64,000 nt of DNA from NCBI GenBank assembly GCA_942159475.1, contig OW804099.1, forward strand, positions 9,439,954-9,503,953, given 5' to 3'. The notes under the pieces are model-generated. The model was not told the origin of the DNA. It did no database searches and worked only from the letters and a program-made list of their open reading frames with translations. This document shows, one piece after another, positions 29,178 through 40,524 of the stretch (position 1 is the stretch's first letter; the number at the start of each line of letters is the position of its first letter). The stretch comes from Sthenelais limicola. Its lineage: Eukaryota > Annelida > Polychaeta > Phyllodocida > Sigalionidae. The position numbers and the translations under genes were made by a program.

Positions 29178-30401
29178 GGGGCCGTTTCATAACTAATAGT
29201 GGAGCGGAGCGGAGTAGAAAAATAGCGGATTTAGCGGATTTCCGCTATTACGTTTCATAAGTAATAGCGGAACGGATTTCCGCTATTTTTCCGCTAAGTC
29301 TCCGCATTTTTTGCGGAATTCAAAAGGGCCTCCGCAACTTTTTTTTATACTAATTTTACATGAAATAAATACAAAATAAACACTTGTTATCCTTTCTATG
29401 CGTGAGATCTCTAGCTGTGGCTTTGGGGGCGCTGTAAAAAAAGAATTTTAATCAATGAAAGGGCCATTCTAGGATCAACATTTAACCATGCAATTCCACA
29501 TTGTGTTGGGTATATTTATGATGGTGCAAGGTTTGCTCTACTGTAGGGGCACTCACTGTTTTGTATTTGTATTTTGCAGCAATTTGAAGCGCACTAAAAC
29601 ATACACACTCACTGAAACACACAAAAATAAAGGAGCGAGGTATAGACATTTCAAAAGTATACATTTCCTGAGAGAGGAATTAATTCTCTTTGCAATGAAA
29701 CAAAAATATAAGGAATGGCATGAGTTGTACTGACATATGGCGGACGACGGAATAAAGAAAGTATAACTTTAGCCAATTGTACATCCTCAGAAAATCTTTC
29801 CCATAATGTCCATATATACGTGAAATGATCCACCCTTCTGTGAAATAATATCATCATACCTGAATGCATTGAATATTTTTTATTTTATTTTATTTTAATA
29901 TCATCACAAATGGCTGCTAGGAGGCGCTTATTTCAATTACATATTTCACAGAGTACCGGCCAAAATACTAAGTCTGCAGCTTCGTGCATATTAAATTATT
30001 TGTAGGTGATATAATTACCTTTCGTTTCATATATAACAGATTATTATACCGTGAATAGGACAAGAGTTACATAAGTTTTAGTTTTTGGCTTGGTTGAGAG
30101 GTCCGTTATCAACGGGAATAGCGGGTCCTATAGCGGGGCATAGCGGGGGGTAACAGAACATAACGGAATGGAATAGGTAATTGCAATACTTCTAGTGTCC
30201 GTTAACAACGGAAATAACGGATCCTACGAGCGGAGGATAATGGAACGGAGCGGAACGGAGCGGGCAATAACGGAGCTTTTTAACGGGACATTGGGCGGAT
30301 TGGATTATGCAACGCATTAACGGATATCCGCTATTGCTCCGCTAAAAAAAATTCCGTTAATAGCGGATAGCGGATTTCCGTTACTAGTTATGAAACGGGC
30401 C
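29178..30401. mobile_element. non-autonomous DNA transposon with GCCGTTTCATAACTA ends
   Basis: The left end reads GGGCCGTTTCATAACTAATA and the right end is the complement of GGCCCGTTTCATAACTAGTA. Inside both ends are many copies of agcggatttccgctat and aacgga motifs, giving heavy self-complementarity. No transposase frame is seen in the 1.2 kb. The short ORFs at 29488-29733 have no recognisable domain. Confidence 0.75.
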
Positions 30402-30423
30402 TCTGCTCCATATGTTGAATAAC

Positions 30424-31178
30424 CTCTCAGTCTCCCCTCTGTCTCTCCTCTGTCTCCCCTCTGTCTCTCCTCTGTCTCTCCTCTGTCTCTCCTCTGTCTC
30501 CCCTCTGTCTCTCTTCTGTCTCTCCTCTGTCTCTCCTCTGTCTCTCTTCTGTCTCCCCTCTGTCTCTCTTCTGTCTCTCCTCTGTCTCCCCTCTGTCTCT
30601 CCTCTGTCTCTCCTCTGTCCCTCCTCTGTCTCTCCTCTGTCTCTCTTCTGTCTCTCCTCTGTCTCTCCTCTGTCCCTCCTCTGTCCCTCCTCTGTCTCTC
30701 CTCTGTCTCTCTTCTGTCTCTCCTCTGTCTCCCCTCTGTCTCCCCTCTGTCTCTCCTCTGTCTCTCTTCTGTCTCTCCTCTGTCTCTCCTCTGTCTCCCC
30801 TCTGTCTCTCCTCTGTCTCTCCTCTGTCTCTCCTCTGTCTCTCCTCTGTCTCCCCTCAGTCTCTCCTCTGTCCCTCCTCTGTCCCTCCTCTGTTTCTCTT
30901 CTGTCTCCCCTCTGTCTCCCCTCTGTCTCTCTTCTGTCTCTCTTCTGTCTCTCCTCTGCCCCTCCTCAGTCTCCCCTCTGTCTCTCCTCTGTCTCTCCTC
31001 TGTCTCCCCTCTGCCTCTCCTCTGTCTCCCCTCTGTCTCTCCTCTGTCTCTCCTCTGTCTCTCTTCTGTCTCTCCTCTGTCTCTCTTCTGTCTCCCCTCT
31101 GTCTCTCTTCTGTCTCTCCTCTGTCCCTCCTCTGTCTCCCCTCTGTCTCTCCTCTGTCTCTACTCAGTCTCAATTCAA
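30424..31178. repeat. 11-bp pyrimidine minisatellite (gtctctcctct)
   Basis: Nearly 70 units of gtctctcctct / gtctcccctct. Because 33 nt is three units, long artefactual reading frames occur on both strands. Immediately follows the preceding DNA transposon. Confidence 0.93.
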
Positions 31179-32099
31179 TGATTGATCTCCAAGGAATGAG
31201 GATCTTTTAACCACTTCTAGTCTCTTTGGAATAATTCAATATTCTTTGAGATTACTGTCGTCTAAATATATAAGCATAAGTACTATATATACAGAACATA
31301 TACTATGACCCAAGAATTCCTCACCTTATATTACCTTTAATAGGATATGTGTGATATAAATGATCCCCCTCCCCCTACTAGGCCTAATTTCCTGGTAAAT
31401 ACAATAGGTTTGCAGAGGGTGGCTCCCTGTCTGCACCCCTCAACAATAAGACCCCCCCCTCTACCCTGCATCAATTGTAAAACACCAGTAAAGTACACCA
31501 ATCCTGTATCACACATCATATGTATAACAATCTACCTGTACAAGGAGGGAACGTCTCCACACAGGGTGAATAGGTCAGTGGATAAGTGGATCAGTTGCTA
31601 TAATATAAAAACCCTCCCTCCACCTTTCCACTCCTCACTCCTCTCCATCCCTGACTGTAGTTGATCATTTGGTGAGATCCAGGTCTATGGTAACGGTTCA
31701 GTACTCTTACTGAAACGGCAGCAATCTTCAAATACAAGCAAAGAATGAACTACAACATGGTCTAGTACAGATCTATGATTGATGGGACATGTATAAAAAA
31801 TCTACCTGTACGAGGAGGGAACTCCACACAGGGTGAAATGGGTCAGTGGATAAGTGGATCAGTTGCTACCATATATATTAGCAGGAAATGGTGATTTCTG
31901 GTCAGGTATTTTTCTTTAAATCTATTTTTAGCCTGGGAAAGATGGGGAAGCCTGTTGGGAAAGCCTTTCTGGGAATGTCCCACTCTATTTATAGGCTTTT
32001 GTATGCACAAATGTCAAAAGTAGGAAGCACATGACCCATCACATGACCCTCACTTGAATGAAAATGTAATGACGTCATGCCTTCAAAATCCCAGAGGGA
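31179..32099. other. non-coding, with an 85-bp direct repeat
   Basis: Segments 31521-31606 and 31790-31876 are direct repeats sharing tctacctgtac, aggaggga, ccacacagggtgaa and gtggataagtggatcagttg. No exon recognised. Confidence 0.55.
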
Positions 32100-32830
32100 A
32101 AGAGAGGGAGAGGGAGGGAGAGATGGATGTGGTTGGGTGGGGGGGGGGGGGTAGAGAGAAGAAGAGGGGAGGTAGAGGGTGGAGGAATTGGAGAGGAGGA
32201 GGAGAGAGGGAAAGAGGGTTTGAGTGACAGAAAAGGTGGAGCGAAAAGAGGGGAGGGTACATGTGGGAGAGGGGAGGGGGAGGGAGTGAGGGGAGAGGGA
32301 AAGAGAGAAGAGGAGGAAGGGGGAGAAAAAGAAGGGAAGAAAAAAGTGCAGAGGGGAGGGTCAAGAAGGAAAAAGAGGGAGGGAGAGGGGGGAAAGAGGG
32401 AGCAAGATCAGAGGGGAGGGGGGAGAGCGAGGAAAAAGAGAGGGGGAGGAGAGGGGAGAGAGATCTGAGGGGAGGGGAGAGCAAAGAAGCAGAGGGTGGG
32501 GGAAATCAGATAGGGAGAGGGAGAAGAGGATACAGAGACAAGAGGGAGAGAGAAGAGGGCAGGGGAGAGAAGAAGGGGAGGGTAGAGACAGGGAGAGGGG
32601 GAGGGGAGAAGCAGGGAGAGAAAAGGAGGAGAGACAGGGAGAGAGGAGGAGGGGAGAGAGTGAGAGGAAGAGGGTGACCGTCCAGAAGAAACCTCTGCCT
32701 GCATCCTCCTCCTCCTTATGTCTCTCCACCCCTGACTGGTGATACATGGAACCTCTGCCTGCATCCTCCCCCTCCTTATGTCTCTCCCCCCCTGACTGGT
32801 GATCCTTCATGAGATCCAGTCAACAGGTCG
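32100..32830. repeat. purine-rich tract and a 60-bp tandem duplication
   Basis: 32100-32680 is almost pure G/A on the plus strand. 32690-32803 contains two copies of cctctgcctgcatcctcc then tccttatgtctctcc and cctgactggtgat. On the minus strand these encode HQSG.ERHKE.EDAGRG in frame, but without splice or start evidence I do not call a gene. Confidence 0.6.
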
Positions 32831-33802
32831 GGGTAGATGATTGTGAGTGCGTCACATAGATATACCGCTACAAAACATGTAACAGATCTATGTATAAACC
32901 ACAATGTGGATAAACATTATCGCATTAATAAATGTAGCTGCTGTCACTTGATGCATTACAACATAGCGAGGATATTCCCATGTCTCAAGCTTTATTATGA
33001 TCCTGTGAAACTATAATATTAGCATAATATATAGTGAAAGTATAATAAGTACCAAGTTGTACATGTGTCACTGGCCTGACCCATAGAGTTCTGTTCGTGT
33101 TTTTATGAAGACTAATATTCGGGATGGCACTGGGATTTCTCTCACTCCTTAAAATTAGAATGCGTGAGAAATGAATGCGATTTAAGCAGATATATTCTTC
33201 CTGTTGTGGATGATAAGTAACAATTAAGGCTTACAGGATCTTATGTGGGAAATTATTTCTTTTCATATTTTTAATCATTTTGATATATAACATTAATGCA
33301 ACTTTAATTCAAGTGATAAATTAATTGTTTTTGTATGTATAAAGATCAATGTAGAAAAGAATTTCAGGACAGATGGTATACTCTGATGGTATAATTAAAG
33401 CTAATAGTGGAATATCTATTGACTGTAGTTGTTATTTACAAAGTGACACACATATATATGGTGTGGGATTGGGAGAGGGTGATTTATGATCAACGCTACA
33501 TGGCTGATGATCCAAGTATGACATCAGATGCACTCACCCATGAAAGGATACAGCGCAGATTGTACTAGAGAGTCATTTGCTATCTAGTGTTTGTAAGAAC
33601 AAGACAGGGCGCTGCTTCACTACGGACCTTGCTCCAACTCCTCACAGTCCACACTCCAGCAGGCACCAGCTGTCCATCACAGAGCCATCACTCCCTATTG
33701 ACCTTTGTGAATACAACATAAGTGTAAGGTAGGATTATATTTGGTGATCATAACTCACTAAACATTATAATAGATTTACAATACAGTTCAATTATATATA
33801 AG
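32831..33802. other. AT-rich; possible 5' non-coding exon near 33600-33727
   Basis: Mostly featureless. At 33600-33727 a GC-richer stretch without ATG ends in TGTAAG then GTAGGAT, a plausible donor. It could be a 5' UTR exon of the plus-strand gene whose first coding exon has an acceptor at 40413. This is inference only. Confidence 0.25.
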
Positions 33803-34029
33803 CCTAGTGTAGTGTAGGTGAGAGGGATAAAGTTATGTATATGTGTGTAATTGTTTATCTATCAGTTTAATGTATTGTAGGTGAGAGGGATAAAGTTATG
33901 TATATGTGTGTAATTGTTTATATATCAGTTTAATGTATTGTAGGTGAGAGGGATAAAGTTATGTATATATGTGTAAGTGTTTATATATCAGTTTAATGTA
34001 TTGTAGGTGAGAGGGATAAAGTTATGTAT
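33803..34029. repeat. about 62-bp minisatellite
   Basis: About 3.5 copies of tgtaggtgagagggataaag then ttatgtatatgtgtgtaa and ttgtttatatatcagttta. Each unit contains a donor-like TAG then GTGAGA. A transposon inserted into the last unit at 34030. Confidence 0.85.
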
Positions 34030-35438
34030 GAGCAATTCCACCAATTGGTCGACATATGACTTTAAAATAGATTTTTGAATTTATAATGAGAAATCTTGTA
34101 CTGGAGCTATTCTAATCTATTCAGTGTGCTTCCCCACTGGAAAATACATCGGAAATACCCTACTTTTGCATATCTAGCATTAATATTTTAAATTCTAGAG
34201 GTTTTATTGCCTAAAAATTAAAGGAAATACTGCTAATATGAAAAAAAGAGTGTAAAGAGAAAAAAATATATGTCCACTGATGGTTACATGTTTATTCAAA
34301 TTTCATATCATGACCCTAGGTACCAAATAATTTGAAAAAAAAAATAAATCTAACAATCCATTGGTTGATTTGCAATGCAATAATGTATGGGGAAAGTCTG
34401 TATGTCACCATAACGTGCCTCTTTTAACCTAGAATAAAAAATTGAAATAAACACCAAGATGTGTCAAGTGGATATGTTTTAGAGAGTTTTCAATGTATTC
34501 TCTCGTATAATAATGAATGTATTTGAATATTTTAGTTTTCCTCAGAATTAGAGGATATGATATATATTTGGGAAGGTACTATGTCACCGTAACGTGTCGG
34601 ACATTTTACTTAATAAAAAATAAAATATTTAGAATGAAAAAAAATTAAAGTATTGCTGAAGGTAAGTCATCATATAGCTCAAACATAAACAGTCACATTA
34701 CCCCCCTGCTTTGCATTATTGTACCTCAAGAGGGCTAAAACATGATGTCACCGTTAACGTGCCGGCACGTTACGGTGACATAAATTATGTGACATAATAA
34801 GTATGTGATATTATTTATACATGTATTGTGTGGACGACATATAGAGAACATTTTTCCTAATAATTGTGCCTCTAAATACTTAAACAGAATTTACATTTAC
34901 CTTCATAAACAACCAATACAAGTATTCGAGTCATCTTACAGGATAATGGGGGGAGCAATGTGATATCTTTTTTAATAATTTCTAAATATGATAGATTATG
35001 TCTATATTTTGACAGAGGGTCACTGCCCTGTGACCCTAAACGCTGCCATAACCATTACCATTACTGAATCGTTCTTGGCTGTAACTTTTGTTCTAATTGG
35101 AATATTTTCACAAACTAAAAAGCGTTATGACCCTTATGTCGATACTGTGATGTATACACTAAGTAAAAGATTATGTGCATATATTTTTTTTATTTATTTC
35201 TAATATAAATAGTCATTTATGTTGAAATATGTACCATTCTGCTGTGCCCATTTCAGCAGAATTCCAGTCACAGTCTGTCCCAAGCTGCCCTGACTGAAAT
35301 ATTTATTATCAACTTCCCAATTTCGTCTATATTATCAGCAATATGTCTGGTCCATGTACGGAAAATAATAAATCAAAAGAAGCAATTTAAAAAATTAAGA
35401 ATTTTCAGCCAAATGACGACCAATTGGTGGAATTGCTC
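34030..35438. mobile_element. DNA transposon with perfect 22-bp terminal inverted repeats, ending at an assembly gap
   Basis: The left end begins GAGCAATTCCACCAATTGG; the right end is its exact complement (35417-35438), and the N gap starts at the next base. Inside, the motif ATGTCACCGTAACGTG recurs: at 34402, at 34581, and as a near-perfect palindrome at 34745-34781 with one extra T. No transposase is apparent in the AT-rich interior. The TIR may extend into the gap. Confidence 0.8.
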
Positions 35439-35638
35439 NNNNNNNNNNNNNNNNNNNNNNNNNNNNNNNNNNNNNNNNNNNNNNNNNNNNNNNNNNNNNN
35501 NNNNNNNNNNNNNNNNNNNNNNNNNNNNNNNNNNNNNNNNNNNNNNNNNNNNNNNNNNNNNNNNNNNNNNNNNNNNNNNNNNNNNNNNNNNNNNNNNNNN
35601 NNNNNNNNNNNNNNNNNNNNNNNNNNNNNNNNNNNNNN
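35439..35638. other. assembly gap (200 N)
   Basis: A run of exactly 200 N, so probably a gap of arbitrary size. It abuts the right end of the transposon. Confidence 0.99.
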
Positions 35639-36354
35639 ACTTATTGTTCCATTAATTTCCTCTTAAATATGTGTAATATATCTGGTGATTATTCTATTCT
35701 CAGCTGATGTACTATTCATTGCATCTTCATTGATATAACTTAACGTAACTTGATATTTTAATTTCTTGCAGATAATTATATCACTTCTCTGTATACCCAG
35801 TACTTGAGTAACGTTTGCATAATGAGTATGAGGGAGGGAGGGGGAGACAAGGGAGGGAATGAAAGGAGAGAGAGACTTAATAAACACCGCCACCTCCACG
35901 ATCACTGAAACCCACCAGACCATAGATCCACAGTGTGGCAAATAACTATGTCTAACAGAAGCAAAAAACTGACTTGTGATAATTAATGACTTGTGAAATA
36001 CCATACCTTATATGGCTTTACTACTTTAGACCTACAGATTCTGTAGCCATATACACAAGGCTATACAGTGGATTAGATTCTTCCCGCTATTTCTCCCCAC
36101 TATTTCTGTATCACTCTATCGCTCTCTCACTGTTTCATTCCTCACTTTGTCTCTCAATAGGGAGCGTAAGAAGTCCATGGCAGTCATCTTGTGAGTTGTG
36201 CTAATGTAGAAGTTTCATGGTATTGTGTGGACATGTAAGTAGGACAAAACCCCCATAGGCTTAGCATTGTGTTTGTTCATTGATCATGTAGTTAACTCAT
36301 AGATATCCATCGTGACCAACCAACCATATGACCAACACATATCACTTATAAACC
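35639..36354. other. no gene recognised
   Basis: A 32-bp stretch at 36161-36192 lies between an AG (ctctcaatag) and GTGAGT and could be a microexon, but nothing supports it. The rest is non-coding. Confidence 0.3.
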
Positions 36355-37020
36355 CCCCACCCTCCACCCTCTCTCTTCTCAACCCCCGCCCTCCACTCTC
36401 TCTTCTCAACCCCCGCCCTCCCCCTCTCTCTTTTCAACCCCCGCCCTCCACCCTCTCTCTAGCTTTTCAACCCCCGCCCTGCCCCCCTCTCTGTTCTCAC
36501 CCCCCACCCTCCTCCTCTCTTTCCTCAACCCCCCACCCTCAACCCTCGCCCCGCCCTCCCCCCTCTCTCTCTCTTCTCAACCCCCCCTGCCCCCCTCTCT
36601 CTTCTCACCCCCCACCCTCCCCTCTCTTTTCTCAACCCCCACCCTCAACCCTTGCCCCGCCCTCCCCCCTCTCTCTTCTCAACCCCCACCCTCCACCCTC
36701 TCTCTTCTCAACCCCCGCCCTCCACTCTCTCTTCTCAACCCCCGCCCTCCACCCTCTCTCTTCTCAACCCCCCCCCCCTGCCCCCCTCTCTCTTCTCACC
36801 CCCCACCCTCCCCTCTCTTTTCTCAACCCCCACCCTCAACCCTTGCCCCGCCCTCCCCCTCTCTCTTTTCAATCCCTGCCCTCCCACTCTCTCTTCTCAA
36901 CCTCGGTCCTGCCCCCCTCTCTCTTCTCAACCTCCGTCCTGCCCCCCTCTCTCTTCTCAACCCCCGCCCTTCATTCTCTCTCTTTTCAACCCCCGCCCTT
37001 CATTCTCTCTCTTCTCTAAC
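36355..37020. repeat. pyrimidine-rich minisatellite (ctcttctcaacccccgccct)
   Basis: Irregular units of about 25-30 bp made of ctctctcttctcaacccccg and ccctcca variants. Open frames through it are low-complexity Pro/Leu/Ser artefacts. C-rich sequence continues to about 37190. Confidence 0.9.
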
Positions 37021-37260
37021 TTCTTTTTTCTATGCATTGCCCCTTGTGATGTAAGGTAATTAGCTATCCCCCACTAGCACTCCCACCCCTCCTCCTCCCT
37101 TCACCTACCCCCACCTCACTCCCTTGCCCTCCCCCCCTTTTCCCTCCACCTTCCCCCCCACACTACTCCCTTGCTCTCCCACCCCATCTCCTCCTCGTGC
37201 CTCTATTGTATACATTCCACATGGCCAACAGACCATGAAGTAAAGGTAACCTCCTCATGT

Positions 37261-39780
37261 ATACAACTTGTGTTACCGTAATCACTATAATACACACATA
37301 ATGCTGAACAGGGAGGCAGGGTATCACCCTAATGAACCTTCTTCTCCTCCCTATACAACTTGTGTTACCGTAATCACTATAATAAGCACACATAATGCTG
37401 AACAGGGAGGCAGGGTTTCACCCTAATGAGCCTTCTTCTTCTCCCCATACAACTTGTGTTACCGTAATCACTATAATACACACATAATGCTGAACAGGGA
37501 GGCAGGGTTTCACCCTAATGAACCTTCTTCTCCTCCCCATACAACTTGTGTTACCGTAATCACCATAATAAGCACACATAATGCTGAACAGGGAGGCAGG
37601 GTTTCACCCTAATGAACCTTCTTCTTCTCCCCATACAACTTGTGTTACCGTAATCACTATAATACACACATAATGCTGAACAGGGAGGCAGGGTTTCACC
37701 CTAATTCTTTGAGACGGCGCCCGAGTTCCGGTCACGTGACACCTAGCAACGCAGCCTGACCACCAGCTAGGGATTGCAAACATTCGCACCAAGCGTTCCC
37801 GCGACCATATTGTCTCAATGCGGCAATCAGTAGATACCTTTGTTTTTATTACCAAATCCTAAATCAAGAGGCAGAATGGGTGAGGTTTGTGCCATGGGTG
37901 GCTGCTACGTCCATGCTTCTCGTATGGGAGACAAAGATAATCATTTTTTTTAAGTTCCAAAACAGTTAAAACAACGACTTAAGACAGTGGGCATTCCTGT
38001 CGACCTGAGATGTGTGGGAGGAAAGACCCAGCCAAATGAGGAAGTTATGGGCAGTAACCCTAGGCCTAAACCATCATGTATTTTGATATCATTTAGATGA
38101 GGAGGCCCAAATAAAAAAACGGTGGAAAACAATGTCTTAGTGGATGAGATGTTATAAATAAAGTCAACACATAACCAGATCGAAGATGAAAAAAACAAAC
38201 GCCTAATTTATATTGCATCTTCACCGTAGCATTTGGGCCGTGTTCAATCAACTAGATTAAAATGAATTTACAGAATTATAAATCTTATAGATCTAGGCTA
38301 ATAGATCCGACTCTCTTCTTTCCAGATCTGTTTTCATTTTGTAAATGGAGTTAGTAGGAGCTGAGGAATAACCGAAAATGCGCAACATAGGGCCTTCATT
38401 TTCGTCATGTTTCCAGGAAAACATTGATAATTATGTTGCTTTTGGTTCAGCTCCTATAAGCCTACCTGCACCATATATTTATTACTCCTGGGTAATATGA
38501 ACATTTATCTTTGAATGGAAACAAATAAGCGAAATAGATTTAGAGAAAATTGACATCTATAAGTCTGCCTAACGGCCAAACTTCGATATCCCATAATGCA
38601 GTCAGCAAGCACATGTATGGAACCGGTGGAGGATTGAGACACATAGCTTTATATCGCACACACAAATTTTATGCAAAATGCAAATTTACCTGAGTTATCG
38701 TTGGCTACTTAAGAAATACAGATATGAATAAGTGAATACAGTTAATTTCACAGGACGGTGGATTATTTCAGGCTTATGTATACATTAAATATTGCATGTT
38801 GTGGGAGTTAGATCGGCTAAGTTAGATCTTTAAATAGCTTATCTTGTCTCCAATCTCCACAATGACTTTCATGAAATTAAAATCTCTATACGATTGGGAA
38901 ACATAGCCTACTCTTTGAATAGGATTATCAATGAGGCAGTGAAATACATCAGCATACTCTACGTCTGGCCATTCCCGTGGGTTATTCTTCCAGGCATTCA
39001 TTGAAATTGAATATGGACATTCATATTCTACAACAACCAACTTCTATAGGCTATATATAGGCCTATAATTAGGACTGTATCTGTGCCGTGCAGTTGAATC
39101 TAAAAATGCGTCGTACTGTGAGGCTGTTTTAGTCTCAAAAACATGATGGAACCTTTAAAAATCGGCGAATAAACTTCACTAAGTAGCAAACGCAATGTTA
39201 ATAGTATGGCGGCGCGAACGCGTATAGGGAATGTTTGCAATCCCTGGGCTGGTTGCTAGCCTTGCAATCGCTGCGCCACCTGTAGTCACGTGACTTTCCG
39301 TCTCAAAGAATGAGCCTTCTTCTTCTCCCATACAACTTGTGTTACCGTAATCACTATAATACACACATAATGCTGAACAGGGAGGCAGGGTTTCACCCTA
39401 ATGAGCCTTCTTCTTCTCCCATACAACTTGTGTTACCGTAATCACTATAATACACACATAATGCTGAACAGGGAGGCAGGGTTTCACCCTAATGAACCTT
39501 CTTCTTCTCCCATACAACTTGTGTTACCGTAATCACTATAATACACACATAATGCTGAACAGGGAGGCAGGGTTTCACCCTAATGAACCTTCTTCTTCTC
39601 CCCATACAACTTGTGTTACCGTAATCACTATAATACACACATAATGCTGAACAGGGAGGCAGGGTTTCACCCTAATGAACCTTCTTCTTCTCCCCATACA
39701 ACTTGTGTTACCGTAATCACTATAATACACACATAATGCTGAACAGGGAGGCAGGGTTTCACCCTAATGTGCCTTCTCCT
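37261..39780. repeat. about 92-bp minisatellite, split by a transposon
   Basis: Units of atacaacttgtgttaccg then taatcactataatacacac, ataatgctgaacagggagg and cagggtttcaccctaatga occur about five times at 37261-37705 and five times at 39310-39780. The 1.6-kb element at 37706-39309 separates the halves. Confidence 0.92.
37706..39309. mobile_element. DNA transposon relic with THAP-like and other coding remnants
   Basis: Ends begin TCTTTGAGACGG, with TCACGTGAC soon after. Both ends share agggattgcaaacattc, so imperfect TIRs extend about 100 bp. AT flanks both sides. At 37876 (+) an ATG opens MGEVCAMGGCYVHASRMGD, then FF and VPKQ after a stop; the C-x4-C and following layout resemble a THAP zinc finger. 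At 39040-38820 (-) an open stretch contains ECPYS and EWPDVEYADVFHCLIDNP, resembling proteins seen in invertebrate transposons. Both are short remnants; the superfamily is uncertain. Confidence 0.65.
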
Positions 39781-40413
39781 TCTCCCCTTAAAACTTATGT
39801 CACCATAATCACTATAATAAGCTATAATCTATAATCATAGAAACATTTTCTCAAAGAAAAGAAATGTTAGATCCCCTCACTCTCCAATATATTATCTGTT
39901 CCATCAATGAATACAAGGTGGAGCTACCTGCACTTTAACAATGTCTCTAAAATAATATCTTTGTGAATTTTCCTCAAAACTAAGAAAACTCCATACATAG
40001 TTCATGTATGTTGCTATGCATGTTTTATATAATGGAATTTATTTACATAGTTATCATTTTTACTTAAAAAATAAAAAACAGTTTAAACACACCTCCAACT
40101 CACTTTGGACACACTCAGAGATCTGTGCAGAGTTGGAGGTGCATTGGAGGTGTGTTGGAGGTGTGTTGGAGGTGTGTTGGAGGTGTGTTGGAGGTGTGTT
40201 GGAGGTGTGTTGGAGGTGTGTTGGAGGTGTGTTCAAACTATTTTTCATCTTTTCATTTTCATTTTTCTGGACCCGTTTCACCGACTTGTATGAATCCAGT
40301 AATCAATATGTTACACCTGGACCCGTTTCACTGCAGATAATATGACCTCACCATAAATTTTCAAATATTTAAATATGGTTGTGACACTGACTTTACTATT
40401 TTATATTTCATAG
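39781..40413. other. non-coding with an 11-bp minisatellite at 40134-40235
   Basis: Nine or so units of ttggaggtgtg, with an inverted partial copy (cacacctccaactc) at 40088. The stretch just before 40414 ends in an acceptor (tatttcatag). Confidence 0.8.
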
Positions 40414-40524
40414 ATCAAAATGGCGCAGTTCCACAATCCTACATTCAGTGAAGAGCCAGAGGGGTACTTTACGCCGATTGACCCCAAGGATGTCCTCCAT
40501 CGGGCGCCTGTGCCAGTACCTGCA
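40414..40524 (+). CDS. membrane-protein exon 1 (first coding)
   Basis: The acceptor at 40412-40413 precedes ATCAAA and then the ATG (40420), so an upstream non-coding exon exists. It encodes MAQFHNPTFSEEPEGYFTP, then IDPKDVLHRAPVPVPA, with donor GTATGT. It ends in phase 0. Confidence 0.75.

Noticed and set aside
30412..31185. 257-residue plus-strand ORF (and the minus-strand RGETEGRQRRD ORF)
   Set aside because: Pure product of the 11-bp repeat; no codon or splice evidence.
32083..32810. Gly/Arg/Glu-rich or Pro/Leu/Ser-rich ORFs
   Set aside because: Purine tract; frames open on both strands by composition only.
35413..35666. ORFs over the N run
   Set aside because: Made of unknown bases.
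36312..37059. Pro/Leu/Ser-rich ORFs
   Set aside because: Low-complexity pyrimidine repeat read in several frames.
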